Under the pieces are notes generated by a model. The model searched no databases. It saw only the letters and a list, made by a program, of their open reading frames with translations, and had not been told where the DNA came from. The position numbers and the translations under genes were made by a program. Shown here piece by piece: positions 7,599 through 15,188 of a stretch of DNA of 19,239 nucleotides. The stretch comes from Gp6-AA40 sp035764385 (GTDB lineage Bacteria > Acidobacteriota > Vicinamibacteria > Vicinamibacterales > UBA2999): positions 1-19,239 of the forward strand of contig DASTZI010000420.1 of assembly GCA_035764385.1 (NCBI GenBank), written 5' to 3'. The first letter of the stretch is position 1. Every line of letters begins with the position of its first letter.

Positions 7599-7999
7599 GG
7601 TGTGCGCGCGATTATGACTCTCTCCGGGGCACTCCGTACACACGTACGTGTACCCACTACTCCGGCACTCAGTGGACCCGTGACCGCAGCGCCAATAGCG
7701 CGTGGTGTCGTCGAGTGTCGGCTGAAGTCGTGATCTCACACCGATTTATGTGCCGTCTTCGAGCACGGGTGTTTCATTCCGACACGTCCGCGATTAAGCG
7801 ACACGGGGGGAATGTTTTACGGCCAACTTGCGCCGATAAGCCCAACGACGAGAGCGTCTGTGCGTGTTCCGACACGGGGCATGTGCGGATCAAACACACG
7901 GCCTCTCGCGATCAGACAAGCAGCTGAATTCAAACAACTTACGTGGCCAACGCGCACAGCAGAGCTCCTGGATCCGATGTTGCTCAACCGCTCGCCGTC
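7599..7999. promoter_or_regulatory. Divergent intergenic region with palindrome and CGACACG repeats
   Basis: This 401-base gap separates the minus-strand hydroxylase operon from the plus-strand protease gene and must carry both promoters. A 12-bp perfect palindrome, ACACGTACGTGT, lies at 7640-7651, about 40 bases upstream of the hydroxylase start. TTCCGACACG occurs at 7777-7786 and again at 7867-7876, with a related GCGACACGGGG at 7798-7808. On the minus strand, CATAAT 12 bases before the hydroxylase ATG could be a -10 element, but I see no good -35 box. There is no convincing gene; short open frames here lack ribosome-binding sites and family character. Regulator binding at the repeats is inferred. 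Confidence 0.45.
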
Positions 8000-9844
8000 A
8001 TGAGTCTCCTCTGGCTACGTAAATGGTCCGTCGCGGTCGTCGCGGCCATGGTGTTGATGCCATCGCTCGCGGCCGCACAGGCGACTCCCCCCAACGGGGG
8101 ACCCAGGGTTGATGGCGCCCTCACGGACGCGCTCAACCGCCAACCCAAAGAGCGCGCTGCGGCGATCATCCAGATAGTTCCCGGCGGCGAGACGGCGGTG
8201 CAGAAACGGATTGCCGCCCTGGGACGCAAGATCACCGGTCAGTTTGTGAATATCCGAGGGATCGGCACACAGCTGAATAGAGCCGAACTTGCGGCGCTGG
8301 TCGCGGATCCAGCAGTCGCCCATGTGTCGCTCGATGCGCCTGTGCACGCGCACGCCCTGATAGGGGCTGACTCGCTGATGACCCTCGACCTCGTACGTGC
8401 CGACCTCGGTAGCGTGGCCAAGGGGGTGACCGGCAACGGCGTCGGCATCGCCATCATCGACTCGGGCATTTCCGGAGGCATTCCGGATATCAAGGGTCAG
8501 GTCGCGGCGTTTTACGACTTCACACAAGGGGGCAAAGCGGTCCAGGCCTACGACGATTACGGTCACGGAACGCACATCGCGGCCACCATCGCCAGCAGCG
8601 GCCAGCAGAACGCCTACCTGTATCAGGGCATCGCGCCAAAAGCCCGTCTGATCGGCCTGAAGGTGCTCGATAAGAATGGCAGCGGCTCGACCAGCGCGGT
8701 CATCGCGGCGCTGCAGTTCGCCACGACCAACAAGGCGGCTCTGGGCATCGACATCATCAATCTGTCGCTCGGCCATCCGATTTATGAGTCGGCGAAAACC
8801 GATCCGCTCGTGCTCGCGGTGGAAGCCGCAATACGCAGCGGGATCGTCGTCGTCGTCTCCGCAGGCAACCACGGCACCAACCCAGACACGGGGCTGGTTG
8901 GCTATGGCGGCATCACGTCCCCTGGCAATGCGCCGTCCGCTATCACGGTTGGTGCAGCCAACACGTCGGCAACACTGAACCGGTCAGACGACTTCGTCGC
9001 GCCCTACAGCTCCCGTGGTCCATCGTGGATTGACGGCTACGCGAAGCCCGATCTGGTTGCGCCAGGACATCGAATCGTCGCGGACATCGACTTCAAGTCG
9101 ACGTTGTACGTGAATTACCCGACGTGGCAGGTGGTGCCACCACTGGTCGGAGGCAAGTACATCCGTTTGAGCGGATCGAGCATGTCGGCTGGTGTCGCGA
9201 GCGGCGTCGTGGCACTCGTGATCGAAGCCAATCGCACGGCTCTGCTTCCCGACGGAACACGCAAGGCACCGCTGAATCCGTACGCGGTGAAAGCGATTCT
9301 TCAGTATTCGGCAACGCCCCTCGCGAACGCCGACACGATGTCCCAGGGAGCCGGCGAGATCAACGCCGACGGCGCGATTGCGCTGACGCGCGCGCTCGAC
9401 ACGAGAACGACTCCATGGGGCGTGGCACCGGTTACGCTGGCCAGCACGTTCGGCCTGGAAATCGATCCGTGGTCGCAGGCGTTGGTTGCTGGAAGTGCGA
9501 AGGTCGGCAACCTCACGCCGGGGCTGGCGATCAGCGGCTCCAACATCGTCTGGGGCGAGAACATCGTCTGGGGCGAAAACATCGTCTGGGGCGAGAACAT
9601 CGTCTGGGGCGAAAACATCGTCTGGGGCGAGAACATTGTCTGGGGCGAGAACATCGTCTGGGGCGAGAACATCGTCTGGGGCGAGAACATCGTCTGGAGC
9701 GAGAACATCGTCTGGGGCGAGAACATCGTCTGGGGCGAGAACATCGTCTGGGGCGAGAACATCGTCTGGGGTGAAAACATCGTCTGGGGCGAGAACATTG
9801 TCTGGGGCGAGAGCACGGTCGACGGAAAGGATGGTGCCCTGTGA
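8000..9844 (+). CDS. Secreted S8 subtilisin-like serine protease with C-terminal NIVWGE repeats
   Basis: This is a 614-residue subtilase. I choose ATG at 8000 because it begins a clean signal peptide (MSLLWLRKWSVAVVAAMVLMPSLAAAQA); an in-frame GTG at 7943 would add 19 residues before it. Residues 40-120 resemble an I9-type prodomain. The catalytic triad is intact: D154 in AIIDSGIS, H189 in YGHGTHIA, and S394 in SGSSMSAG (GSSM instead of the usual GTSM). The oxyanion region VVVVSAGNHG is also present. From residue 515 the protein becomes tail-like: 15 tandem NIVWGE units (residues 515-604, one reading NIVWSE) and a short STVDGKDGAL end. There is no obvious outer-membrane sorting or autotransporter domain. 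The stop overlaps the GTG start of the acetyltransferase, so the two are coupled. No clear Shine-Dalgarno sequence precedes the start. Confidence 0.93.
   Translation: MSLLWLRKWSVAVVAAMVLMPSLAAAQATPPNGGPRVDGALTDALNRQPKERAAAIIQIVPGGETAVQKRIAALGRKITGQFVNIRGIGTQLNRAELAALVADPAVAHVSLDAPVHAHALIGADSLMTLDLVRADLGSVAKGVTGNGVGIAIIDSGISGGIPDIKGQVAAFYDFTQGGKAVQAYDDYGHGTHIAATIASSGQQNAYLYQGIAPKARLIGLKVLDKNGSGSTSAVIAALQFATTNKAALGIDIINLSLGHPIYESAKTDPLVLAVEAAIRSGIVVVVSAGNHGTNPDTGLVGYGGITSPGNAPSAITVGAANTSATLNRSDDFVAPYSSRGPSWIDGYAKPDLVAPGHRIVADIDFKSTLYVNYPTWQVVPPLVGGKYIRLSGSSMSAGVASGVVALVIEANRTALLPDGTRKAPLNPYAVKAILQYSATPLANADTMSQGAGEINADGAIALTRALDTRTTPWGVAPVTLASTFGLEIDPWSQALVAGSAKVGNLTPGLAISGSNIVWGENIVWGENIVWGENIVWGENIVWGENIVWGENIVWGENIVWGENIVWSENIVWGENIVWGENIVWGENIVWGENIVWGENIVWGESTVDGKDGAL
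9542..9811 (+). repeat. 15 tandem 18-bp units encoding NIVWGE hexapeptides
   Basis: The unit AACATCGTCTGGGGCGAG is repeated 15 times head to tail with no spacers, filling 270 bases. Copies differ by rare third-position changes (GAG/GAA, ATC/ATT, GGC/GGT) and by one GGC to AGC change in unit 9. The near-identity at DNA level points to recent expansion or homogenisation by slippage or unequal recombination, in frame because the unit is six codons. The encoded Trp recurs every six residues. Confidence 0.97.
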
Positions 9845-10557
9845 GCCGGGTGAATTCTTCCGCCGCACTGATTTGCGAATCTCTCGATGTCGCCGAAAAG
9901 GTGAATGCCGTGACAAACCTCGAGCCGATTCGTTTCGATTCCGCTCCAGTCACCGCACCGGTGATCGAAGCCGATGCGGATTGGACAACCGGGCTGCCGG
10001 TGCTCAAAGGGCGCAGGATCATGCTGCGCGAGCTCCTCAAGAGCGATGCGCTGTCACTGTTGTCGATGCTCTCGTCGGAAGAAGTGGCCAAGTTCATATC
10101 GCCGCCGCCGACCACGCCTCAGGGGTTCGAGAAGTTCATCACGTGGGCACAACGTGAACGTCAGGCCGGCAACCAGTTCACGTTCGGCATGGTGCCGGAA
10201 GGCTGCGACCATGCGGTGGGTCTTGTGCAGGTCCGTGCAATCGCTCCGAGATTCTCCGTGGCGGAATGGGGATTTGCGGTAGGCTCTCCATTCTGGGGAA
10301 CGGGCATCTTCCTCGCCAGCGCGAGGATGACGCTCGACTTCGCCTTCCAGCACACTGCGGTCAACAGATTGGAAGCCCGCGCGGTCGTGCAGAACGGCCG
10401 CGGCAATGGTGCGCTGCGCAAGCTCGGCGCCGTGCAGGAGGGTGTGCTGCGCGGATCGCTGCTGAAGGACGGCAAGTACCTCGATCAGATCATGTGGTCG
10501 ATCGTGTCCCAGGACTGGTTCCAGGCGAAGACGGCCTGGAGCCCGGTTGTGCAGTAG
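9841..10557 (+). CDS. GNAT N-acetyltransferase, RimJ/RimL-like
   Basis: This is a 238-residue protein starting at GTG within the GTGA overlap with the protease stop; AAGGA lies about 10 bases upstream. After a roughly 50-residue N-terminal extension the acetyltransferase fold runs from LKGRRIMLRELLKSDALSLL through AEWGFAVGSPFWGTGIFLASARMTL (acetyl-CoA loop region) to NRLEARAVVQNGRGNGALRKLGAVQEGVLRGSLLKDG, the hallmark C-terminal part of the RimJ/RimL group. The usual N-x-x-S of that motif reads N-G-R-G. Relatives acetylate N-terminal amines of proteins or small amines. Coupling to a repeat-bearing secreted protease is unusual; a cytoplasmic acetyltransferase could only modify the protease before export. 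The target is unknown. Confidence 0.85.
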   Translation: MSRVNSSAALICESLDVAEKVNAVTNLEPIRFDSAPVTAPVIEADADWTTGLPVLKGRRIMLRELLKSDALSLLSMLSSEEVAKFISPPPTTPQGFEKFITWAQRERQAGNQFTFGMVPEGCDHAVGLVQVRAIAPRFSVAEWGFAVGSPFWGTGIFLASARMTLDFAFQHTAVNRLEARAVVQNGRGNGALRKLGAVQEGVLRGSLLKDGKYLDQIMWSIVSQDWFQAKTAWSPVVQ

Positions 10558-10609
10558 GCCCCAAGCGGAACGGCTGAACGACGGCCCGTCAGCCGTCCCG
10601 AACATCGCC

Positions 10610-13228
10610 ATGCAGGTTAGCGAGGACGCAACTCCAGCGGCGCCGCCGCAGCCCGTATCCGCACAAGAGGCACATCTGCCCCTTCTGGGAGGCCTCTATG
10701 TCGGCAGCGTGATCGCCGCCGGGGCGTTCGTCCTCGTTTACTGCGCCCTGCACGTCCAGGTCACGCAGCCGACGCTCTTCCTTTCGCTGATCGTTCTGTC
10801 CTGCCTCGCATCAACGCTGAAAATACGGCTGCCGCTCACGCGCAGCGCGTCGACGATGTCGGTGTCATATGTCGTCGACTTCACGGCGCTGCTGCTCCTT
10901 GGACCCGAGCAGGCCGTATTTGTGGCCGCGTCGAGCGCGATCGCGCAGTCTACGCTGAACGTCCGGAAAGGGAATCCGTTCTACCGGACGCTGTTCAACA
11001 TCGCGGCGATCGTCCTCACCATCGAGTTCGCCGGGCTGGTGTGCGGATGGAGCGGAGGCGGCGCGGGTGATCTGAGCTGGCCACGCATCGCCACGCCGCT
11101 ATTTGCGTCAGCGACCGCATACTACCTGGCCAACACGACGTCCGTTTCCATTGCCGTCGCACTGACGTCGAGGCAGGCGCTGCTGCGGGTCTGGAACGAC
11201 AATTTTCTGTGGACGGCACCGAACTATTTCGTCGGCGCGGCTGTCGCGGCCGTTTCGGCCACCATCGTCGACGGCGCCAACCAGTGGCTGCTGCCGATTC
11301 TGATACCACCCGTTTACCTGACGTTCCGCAGCTATAAGGTCTATCTGGGCCGGATCGAGGCCGAACAACGCCACACGAAGGAAGTGACCGAGCTGCACGT
11401 TCAGGCGCAGGAGGCGCTGAAGTTCGCACAGCAGTCCGAAAGCCGGTTGCGCGACACGCTGGGACTGCTGAAACAGAGCGAGGAGCGCTACGCGCTTGCC
11501 GCCGCCGGCTCGAATGACGGTCTCTGGGACTGGGACGTCGTCCGCAACCGTGTGTACTTCTCGCCGCGATGGAAGGCCATGCTGGGCCTCGGCGAGGATG
11601 AAGTCGGCACCACCCTGCTCGACTGGCTGAATCGCGTGCATCCGGATGACGTCGAGGGCTTGCGCTCGGCTCTGGATGCGCATTTGGCGGGTGAAACGCC
11701 GCATCTCGAACACGAGCATCGCATTCAGACGGCTGCCGGTGCGTACCGCTGGATGCTGTGCCGCGGCATCGCCGTGCGGGACGCGGACGGCACGGCGACG
11801 CGCCTGGCGGGTTCGCAGACCGATGTGACCGATCGGCACGAAGCGCAGGCCCGACTGGAACACGCGGCCCGCCACGATTCGCTCACGAACCTTCCAAATC
11901 GCTCGGCGTTCATGCACGAGTTGGAACGCGTGCTCGCGCGCTCGACGCGCATGGGCGATTACCGCTACTCGGTGCTGTTTGTCGACGTCGATCGCTTCAA
12001 GCTGGTAAACGACAGCCTCGGTCACCTGATTGGCGACCAGTTGCTCACGGCGGTGGCGTACAAGCTCGCGACATGTCTGCGCACAGGCGATGTGCTCGCT
12101 CGTCTCGGCGGCGACGAGTTCACGATCCTGCTGGACGGCGTCAACGGCCCCGGCGATGCGGAGTTCGTTGCCGAACGGGTCCAGGCGCTCTTCCGCGAGC
12201 CGATGAAGGTGGACAACGGGCGCGAGATTTTCGTGACGACGAGCATCGGTATCGCCATGGGCGGTCCGCATTATTCGCATGCTGAAGAACTGCTGCGCGA
12301 TGCCGACACCGCGATGTATCGCGCCAAGGCGCTCGGGAAGGCTCGTCACGTGGTGTTCGAGCAGCGGATGCGCGACCACGCCGTGGTACGACTGAACCTC
12401 GAGACCGAGCTCCGGCGCGCGCTCGAAAACAACGAGTTGAGGCTGGTCTACCAGCCGGTGATTTCGCTGAAAAACGGTGCCCTGTCTGGTTTCGAGGCGC
12501 TGCTCCGTTGGGAGCGCCCGGGCGGCGAACTGATTCCTCCGTCGGAGTTCATCCCGCTGGCCGAGGAAACAGGCGTCATCGTTCCGCTCGGCATCTGGGT
12601 GCTCGGCGAAGCGTGCCGCCAGGCCGCGCTCTGGCAGCGGCAGTACCACTTCGACCGGCCGCTGACGATGAGCGTGAATATTTCGCCGCGGCAGCTGATG
12701 CAGCCGGGGATCGTAGACGCCGTCGGCCAGATGATGCGCAAGCATTCACTCGCCCACGGGACGCTTGCGCTGGAGATTACCGAGAGCGCGCTGGCCGAGG
12801 ATGCGGCGACGGCCATGAAGGTCATCAAAGAGCTGAAGATGCTGCCCGTGCAGCTGCTCCTTGACGATTTCGGCACGGGCTATTCGTCGCTTGGCCACCT
12901 GCACCGCTTCCCGGTCGACACCGTCAAGATCGATCGGTCGTTCCTCGCGAAGGATCCGCTCGACCCGAGCGGGTCAAACGTGCTGGCCGCCGTCGTGTCG
13001 CTCGCCCAGAATCTCGGAAAGGGCGTCATCGTCGAAGGAATCGAAACGGCGGAGCAGGTCGAACGGCTGCGCAAGCTTCGCTGCCCGCACGCACAGGGCT
13101 TCTACTTCTCGAGACCCGTAGATGCCGTTCAGGCAACCGCTATCATCGCGCTGGCCAGCACGACATCGGGCCGGCCGCCCTTCCTGGGTGGCGAATCGGC
13201 GACCCAGGTTGCTCCGCGCGTTCATTAA
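10610..13228 (+). CDS. Membrane PAS-GGDEF-EAL protein (bifunctional cyclic-di-GMP enzyme)
   Basis: I take ATG at 10610 (872 residues); an in-frame TTG at 10547 inside the acetyltransferase end would add 21 residues. About eight membrane segments cover residues 25-245, forming a MASE-like sensor, followed by a short coiled coil (about 250-290). A PAS_3 fold with its PAC end (SRWKAMLG-type region to GSQTDVTDR) spans about 290-412. The diguanylate cyclase domain has intact GGDEF at 500-504 and an RTGD inhibitory site at 491-494, five residues before it. The phosphodiesterase domain has EALLRW from 629, NISPRQL, LEITES, DDFGTG at 752-757, KIDRSF, VEGIET and QGFYFSRP. Both activities therefore look possible. 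It lies 52 bases after the acetyltransferase stop on the same strand. Its TAA overlaps the opposing mug stop. Confidence 0.93.
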   Translation: MQVSEDATPAAPPQPVSAQEAHLPLLGGLYVGSVIAAGAFVLVYCALHVQVTQPTLFLSLIVLSCLASTLKIRLPLTRSASTMSVSYVVDFTALLLLGPEQAVFVAASSAIAQSTLNVRKGNPFYRTLFNIAAIVLTIEFAGLVCGWSGGGAGDLSWPRIATPLFASATAYYLANTTSVSIAVALTSRQALLRVWNDNFLWTAPNYFVGAAVAAVSATIVDGANQWLLPILIPPVYLTFRSYKVYLGRIEAEQRHTKEVTELHVQAQEALKFAQQSESRLRDTLGLLKQSEERYALAAAGSNDGLWDWDVVRNRVYFSPRWKAMLGLGEDEVGTTLLDWLNRVHPDDVEGLRSALDAHLAGETPHLEHEHRIQTAAGAYRWMLCRGIAVRDADGTATRLAGSQTDVTDRHEAQARLEHAARHDSLTNLPNRSAFMHELERVLARSTRMGDYRYSVLFVDVDRFKLVNDSLGHLIGDQLLTAVAYKLATCLRTGDVLARLGGDEFTILLDGVNGPGDAEFVAERVQALFREPMKVDNGREIFVTTSIGIAMGGPHYSHAEELLRDADTAMYRAKALGKARHVVFEQRMRDHAVVRLNLETELRRALENNELRLVYQPVISLKNGALSGFEALLRWERPGGELIPPSEFIPLAEETGVIVPLGIWVLGEACRQAALWQRQYHFDRPLTMSVNISPRQLMQPGIVDAVGQMMRKHSLAHGTLALEITESALAEDAATAMKVIKELKMLPVQLLLDDFGTGYSSLGHLHRFPVDTVKIDRSFLAKDPLDPSGSNVLAAVVSLAQNLGKGVIVEGIETAEQVERLRKLRCPHAQGFYFSRPVDAVQATAIIALASTTSGRPPFLGGESATQVAPRVH

Positions 13229-13767
13229 GCAAATCCGGCAAATCGCTTCAGCGATTTGAAGGCGGCAAGCATCTCGGCGTACGAAAAGTTGGCGTTCCGG
13301 CCGCTCGTGTTCGGCAGTACGAAGACCGGCGTTCCCTCGAACGTCTGCGTCTGCAATCCGGCAACGACGCGGCCCCGGTGTTCCGGAAACATCGCCCTGA
13401 ACACCGTGACGCCGACGAGCGCGATGACGCGAGGACGGAACTTGCGGATCTTGGCGTGCAGCCGCGTCCGGCCGCGCACGTATTCATCCGGCGAGAGCGT
13501 ATCGATGCCGGGCGTCGCACGCGGAACGATGTTGGTGATTCCAAAACCCCAATCGGGCAGGCGATCGTCATCCACGAACGTGATGCGCTCGGGAACCAGA
13601 CCCGATTCGTAGAGCAGCTTCCAGAACCTGTTCGAAAACCCGGCGAAGTGATGTCCGGTCAACGCCGACCGGACTCCCGGATTGATGCCGACAAACAACA
13701 CCTCAACGCCGGGACGAATCCGATCCCGCAGCGGGGGCAGCGTGAGCTTGTTTGCCGGTTTCCTCAC
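13225..13767 (-). CDS. mug: G/U(T)-mismatch-specific DNA glycosylase, Mug/TDG family
   Basis: I choose GTG at 13767, preceded by an AAGGAAAG ribosome-binding site about 8 bases upstream. The frame stays open to an ATG at 13932, but that extension (RGKGEGGRGKG...) is simply the translated poly-GGGGGAA tract and is very unlikely to be real. The 180-residue product has the Mug/TDG motifs: VGINPG with catalytic-position N29, then GHHFAGFSNRFWKLLYESGL, and LPNTSGRN at 151-158 in place of the usual NPSGL/R. It removes uracil or thymine from G mispairs as part of base-excision repair. Its TAA and the TAA of the convergent cyclic-di-GMP gene share the palindrome TTAA, so the two genes overlap by four bases. 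Confidence 0.88.
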   Translation of the reverse strand: MRKPANKLTLPPLRDRIRPGVEVLFVGINPGVRSALTGHHFAGFSNRFWKLLYESGLVPERITFVDDDRLPDWGFGITNIVPRATPGIDTLSPDEYVRGRTRLHAKIRKFRPRVIALVGVTVFRAMFPEHRGRVVAGLQTQTFEGTPVFVLPNTSGRNANFSYAEMLAAFKSLKRFAGFA

Positions 13768-13828
13768 TGGGCTTCTTTCCTTCTTCCTTCGCTCCTCCCT
13801 ATCCCCTGATCCCTTATGACTGGACCAC

Positions 13829-13897
13829 CTCTTCCCCCTTCCCCTATCCCTCTTCCCCCTATCCCCCTTCCCCCTTCCCCCTTCCCCCTTCCCCCTT
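13829..13897. repeat. Poly-CCCCCTT tract between mug and EVE genes
   Basis: Five perfect CCCCCTT units (13863-13897) follow degenerate CCCCTATCCCTCTT copies back to about 13829; a looser pyrimidine run continues toward 13770. The complementary strand is GGGGGAA-repeated, with five runs of five G. Such homopurine/homopyrimidine tracts can form triplex or G-quadruplex structures. It occupies the promoter region between two divergent genes. Unlike the other iterated-word spacers here it has no opposing arm. Confidence 0.85.
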
Positions 13898-13900
13898 CTG

Positions 13901-13906
13901 TATAGT
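13901..13906 (+). promoter_or_regulatory. Possible -10 box for a leaderless EVE-domain transcript
   Basis: TATAGT lies exactly six bases before the ATG of the EVE gene and directly after the CCCCCTT tract, which would leave no room for a leader. No Shine-Dalgarno sequence is visible. The same arrangement, TATAAT plus six bases, precedes the GTG at 14337. I see no good -35 box because the upstream bases are the repeat. Confidence 0.4.
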
Positions 13907-13912
13907 TGTTCC

Positions 13913-14329
13913 ATGCCCCAGTGGCTCGTCAAAGAGGAACCGGAACACTACGCATACGATCAACTCGAAAAGGATCGGAAGACCGTGTGGGCCGGCGTCA
14001 GAAACCCTCTCGCGCAGAAACACCTGCGGTCGATCCGGAAAGGCGATCGGATTTTCTACTATCACACTGGCAAGGAGAAGGCCGTCGTCGGCGTCGCGCG
14101 TGCGATCGGCGATGCGTATCCGGATCCAGGCGATGCCACCGGCAAGGCGTTCGTCGTCGACGTTGCGCCTGAGCAAAAGCTGCCGCGTCCTGTCACCCTG
14201 GCTGAGATCAAGGCGGACCGTGCCTTTGCGGATTTCCCTCTCGTACGGATGTCGCGCCTCTCGGTTATGCCGGTCACCGACGGTGAATGGGCCCGCATCG
14301 AAAAGATGAGTCGAAATCGGTCGATATAA
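13913..14329 (+). CDS. EVE domain protein (PUA-like, thymocyte nuclear protein 1 family)
   Basis: This is a 138-residue single-domain protein. MPQWLVKEEPEHYAYDQLEKDRKTVWAGVRNPLAQKHLRSI is the family's conserved N-terminus (WLxKxEP...W.GVRN..A...L), and KGDRIFYYHTGKEKAVVGVARAIGDAYPDP gives the core of the EVE fold. Length matches the family. EVE domains bind modified bases in DNA or RNA in the aromatic pocket of a PUA/YTH-like barrel; bacterial stand-alone copies have no settled role but often sit near nucleic-acid or cofactor genes. Here the divergent neighbour is a base-excision glycosylase, which fits a modified-base theme. The permease gene starts seven bases downstream, possibly from its own -10 sequence. 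Confidence 0.9.
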   Translation: MPQWLVKEEPEHYAYDQLEKDRKTVWAGVRNPLAQKHLRSIRKGDRIFYYHTGKEKAVVGVARAIGDAYPDPGDATGKAFVVDVAPEQKLPRPVTLAEIKADRAFADFPLVRMSRLSVMPVTDGEWARIEKMSRNRSI

Positions 14330-14330
14330 T
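14325..14330 (+). promoter_or_regulatory. Possible -10 box at the EVE stop, before the permease gene
   Basis: A perfect TATAAT includes the TAA stop of the EVE gene (14327-14329) and ends six bases before the GTG start of the first permease gene. A transcript from here would begin at about the start codon. No TTGACA-like box is found about 17 bases upstream, so this is only a candidate. Confidence 0.35.
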
Positions 14331-14336
14331 CAACCG

Positions 14337-15188
14337 GTGTGGCTTCGCTGCGTTCTTGCTCTGATCGGTGCCGCCCTCATCGCATCAGCGACGGTCTACG
14401 CCGACGACACATTGCCGTCGGTATTGATCTCGCGTCAACTTTCGGAAGGCGAACACCTCTCGGTCGGCGACGTCATCCGTCTCAGCGCATCTGACAACGG
14501 CAGCAACGTTCAGCGGTTCCGCATCGCGGGCATCTATGAGCCGACTCCCGATCCTGCCAGATTAGGCGCCGTCATTCGAGAGGTGCAGCTGCACCTTCCC
14601 GACCTGCTCGGCCTGACACGCGAACCATCGGCGCCGAGGGGCAGCGAAGACGTGCAGACGATCAACGTGGCGCTCGTCGATCCGAATGACGCGGACGCAT
14701 TTTCACGCGACGTTCGGGCCCGGATGCCGGGCATCGACGCCGAGCCGGCCAGCGGGGCGGCCGAGTCGACCGGCCCGTTCATCGTGTTGCGGCGTTTTCA
14801 CCTGGCGATCGCCATCGTCACGATCGTCGCATCCACGGTCTTTCTGCTGGCGCTCACCATCATGCTCGTCGACGAACGCCGTGCTGCAGTCGGCGTCCTC
14901 AGGCTGATCGGATTACCGATCCGCCGGATCCTGCTCCAGCTGTTCCTCGAAGGACTGTTGATTGCCGTGATCGGTTCGGTATTCGGGCTGGCACTCTCGC
15001 TGGTGTCGCAAGGGATCATCAACCGCTTCTTCCAGTGGCGCTACGACACGGCGCTGGTGTTTGTCCGCATCACACCGCAGGTCGCGGCGGTGTGTGTGGC
15101 GATCGCGATCCCGCTCGGTGTTTCGGCGACGGTCGTCGCAAGTTGGGCGCTGCTGCGGCGCAATGGCCTGCGGCTGGCTCGTCGATGA
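14337..15188 (+). CDS. ABC transporter permease, FtsX/MacB-like (first of pair)
   Basis: This is a 283-residue protein starting at GTG seven bases after the EVE stop. One N-terminal hydrophobic segment (LRCVLALIGAALIASATVYA) is followed by an extracytoplasmic domain of about 130 residues with EGEHLSVGDVIRLSASDNG...FRIAGIYE, which matches the periplasmic core of MacB-type permeases. Three membrane helices follow (LAIAIVTIVASTVFLLALTIMLV, LLIAVIGSVFGLALSLV, VAAVCVAIAIPLGVSATVVASWALL), with the coupling-helix region RAAVGVLRLIGLPIRRILLQLFLEG. This is the one-plus-three helix plan of type VII ABC systems, on the short side. These work on the periplasmic face (lipoprotein release, mechanotransmission, export). 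It overlaps the next permease by four bases (ATGA). Confidence 0.85.
   Translation: MWLRCVLALIGAALIASATVYADDTLPSVLISRQLSEGEHLSVGDVIRLSASDNGSNVQRFRIAGIYEPTPDPARLGAVIREVQLHLPDLLGLTREPSAPRGSEDVQTINVALVDPNDADAFSRDVRARMPGIDAEPASGAAESTGPFIVLRRFHLAIAIVTIVASTVFLLALTIMLVDERRAAVGVLRLIGLPIRRILLQLFLEGLLIAVIGSVFGLALSLVSQGIINRFFQWRYDTALVFVRITPQVAAVCVAIAIPLGVSATVVASWALLRRNGLRLARR

Noticed and set aside
7599..7739. 47-residue N-terminal extension of the hydroxylase
   Set aside because: It precedes a clear twin-arginine signal peptide and would prevent it from being N-terminal.
9542..9811. CRISPR array
   Set aside because: The 18-bp units are contiguous with no spacers and stay in frame within the protease gene.
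8984..9916. Long minus-strand open frame with LAPDDV repeats
   Set aside because: It is the shadow of the NIVWGE repeat and the protease on the opposite strand; no start signal and no family features.
11108..12745. 545-codon minus-strand open frame
   Set aside because: Antisense to the PAS-GGDEF-EAL gene, whose motifs are complete; the antisense product shows no recognisable domain.
13768..13932. N-terminal extension of the mug protein
   Set aside because: The extra 55 codons are the translated GGGGGAA tract and overlap the EVE start; GTG at 13767 has a good ribosome-binding site.
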